6,332 bases of DNA, from contig CAIOSF010000256.1 in assembly GCA_903860855.1 (NCBI GenBank), positions 1-6,332 on the forward strand. The letters run 5' to 3'. The notes under the pieces are model-generated. The model was not told the origin of the DNA. It searched no databases and saw only the letters and a list, made by a program, of their open reading frames with translations. The stretch comes from an uncultured Alphaproteobacteria bacterium (GTDB lineage: Bacteria > Pseudomonadota > Alphaproteobacteria > Rickettsiales > Midichloriaceae). Each line of letters opens with the position of its first letter. Position 1 is the first letter of the stretch. Made by a program: the position numbers and the translations under genes. Below, in pieces: positions 5,689-6,332 of this stretch.

Positions 5689-5783
5689 AGGAAGATATCA
5701 TACTGATACGGTCTCCGAATGAGATGGTATAAAGGACGAGGTCTATTAAACATAGACCGCTCCAATTGGGATGGGCGGGATGA
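5689..5783. other. Non-coding junction between tatC and the RalF-like frame
   Basis: This is where the N-terminal part of a full RalF Sec7 domain (roughly the first 50-60 residues) would be expected, but none of the three forward frames contains it. The only open forward frame, a 23-codon one from an ATG at about 5721, does not resemble Sec7. The stretch contains the hairpin at 5740-5758. Confidence 0.5.
5740..5758 (+). terminator. Hairpin after tatC, possible terminator
   Basis: GGTCTAT (5740-5746) and ATAGACC (5752-5758) form a perfect seven-pair stem with loop TAAAC, 52 bases after the tatC stop. The downstream bases (GCTCCAATTG) lack a T run. Rho-independent termination is therefore doubtful, and a transcript-end stabiliser or insertion scar is equally possible. 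Confidence 0.35.
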
Positions 5784-6332
5784 ATCTTAGGCCTAGGTGA
5801 GACTCTCGATTACATAGGAAGTGATGGTCCTGAAAATAGGATGGTGAGGGATGCGTTCACAAAGCAGGTGGAACTCAAGGACAAGTCTTTTCCAGACGCA
5901 ATGCATGACTTTCTCGCTACATTTCATTTACCGGGCGAAGGACAGAAGATAGATAGGTTAGCAGAGTCGTTTGGAAAGGCATATTGTGAGCAAAATCCAA
6001 ATTCTTCAATCTCTGGTCCAGGGGCTGCCTATGTTTTAGCCTTTGCATCGTTCATGGTATCCACATCTCTGCATAATCCAAATATCAAACGAGATGAACG
6101 CATGACATTGGAATTGGCTAGTAAACTGCTAAAAGGAGCCAATAAAGAGGGTGATAAGGATCCTCCTAATGATTTTGAGCCGCAGTTTCTTAAAGAATGG
6201 TATGATAATCTTGAGAAGGAGCCATTTAGGGTGGTTTTTACAAAAACACCTCCAGGTTATGAAATAAGCTCAAGCAAGTTACTTTTTGACGATACCTTCA
6301 AAGATTTGTATAATGTTATAAACCATAGTCAA
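5784..6332 (+). pseudogene. ralF: RalF-like Sec7-domain Arf guanine-nucleotide exchange factor, 5' truncated and cut by the window edge
   Basis: A frame of 183 codons, open to the window edge, encodes most of a Sec7 domain. Sec7 proteins exchange GDP for GTP on host Arf GTPases; bacterial RalF is a type IV-secreted effector. FHLPGEGQKIDRLAESF (about residues 47-63 of the open frame) is Sec7 motif 1 with the catalytic Glu intact. MVSTSLHNPNIK is motif 2, with Ser where NTSLHNP normally has Asn. The C-terminal LEKEPFRVVFTKTPPGYEIS passes beyond Sec7 into the start of the RalF capping domain, separating this from eukaryotic cytohesins. Upstream, LGLGETLDYIGSDGPEN matches the helix before motif 1, so coding sequence extends before the first ATG (5841), which itself lacks a spaced ribosome binding site. 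TGA at 5781 closes the frame. About 50 N-terminal residues are missing, so this is probably a relic or a gene with an unusual start. Confidence 0.8.

Noticed and set aside
5721..5792. Short plus-strand frame MRWYKGRGLLNIDRSN before the RalF-like frame
   Set aside because: Considered as the missing Sec7 N-terminus in another frame, but it has no Sec7 resemblance and spans the hairpin.

Overview
The window looks like a piece of the genome of an obligate intracellular alphaproteobacterium, most likely Rickettsiales-like. The evidence is a moderately AT-rich composition, a small housekeeping cluster (PhnP-like metallohydrolase, HIT protein, TatC), several decaying accessory genes, and a RalF-type Sec7 domain. 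RalF, a secreted Arf guanine-nucleotide exchange factor, is known from Legionella and Rickettsia. The assignment rests on gene content alone; no rRNA or tRNA is present to confirm it.

Layout. Bases 61-1189 (minus strand) hold three consecutive small open frames: a hydrophobic protein, a second hydrophobic protein that follows it in the same frame after a single TAG, and a lysine/glutamate-rich coiled-coil protein one frame away. They read best as one eroding gene for a membrane protein. Bases 1190-1452 are an AT-rich divergent intergenic region with promoter-like sequence and a repeated ATTGCAAT palindrome. Bases 1453-2810 (plus strand) hold a doubtful 61-residue frame and then a broken gene of about 390 codons. 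It carries RNase-inhibitor-like leucine-rich repeats in the middle and ankyrin-like sequence at the end, with two frameshifts next to short G runs. Bases 2912-3826 are an intact PhnP-like metallo-beta-lactamase-fold hydrolase with about 50 extra residues. A convergent small lipoprotein gene (minus strand, stop near 4043) follows; its start region is built from a 15-base tandem repeat. Bases 4470-5688 are an intact HIT protein and tatC, probably co-transcribed. From 5784 to the right edge runs an open frame, lacking a normal start, that encodes a RalF-like Sec7 domain and the beginning of the RalF capping domain.

How they fit together. TatC is the core of twin-arginine export. The HIT protein and the metallohydrolase are housekeeping-type enzymes with no pathway partner here. 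The LRR/ankyrin-like protein and the RalF-like protein are of the host-directed effector kind, and both look damaged: the first by frameshifts, the second by loss of its N-terminal part. The most notable content is therefore effector decay around a stable core: a ralF relic or unusual ralF variant behind tatC, and a shattered LRR/ankyrin-like gene. I found no CRISPR array, insertion sequence, tRNA or rRNA.
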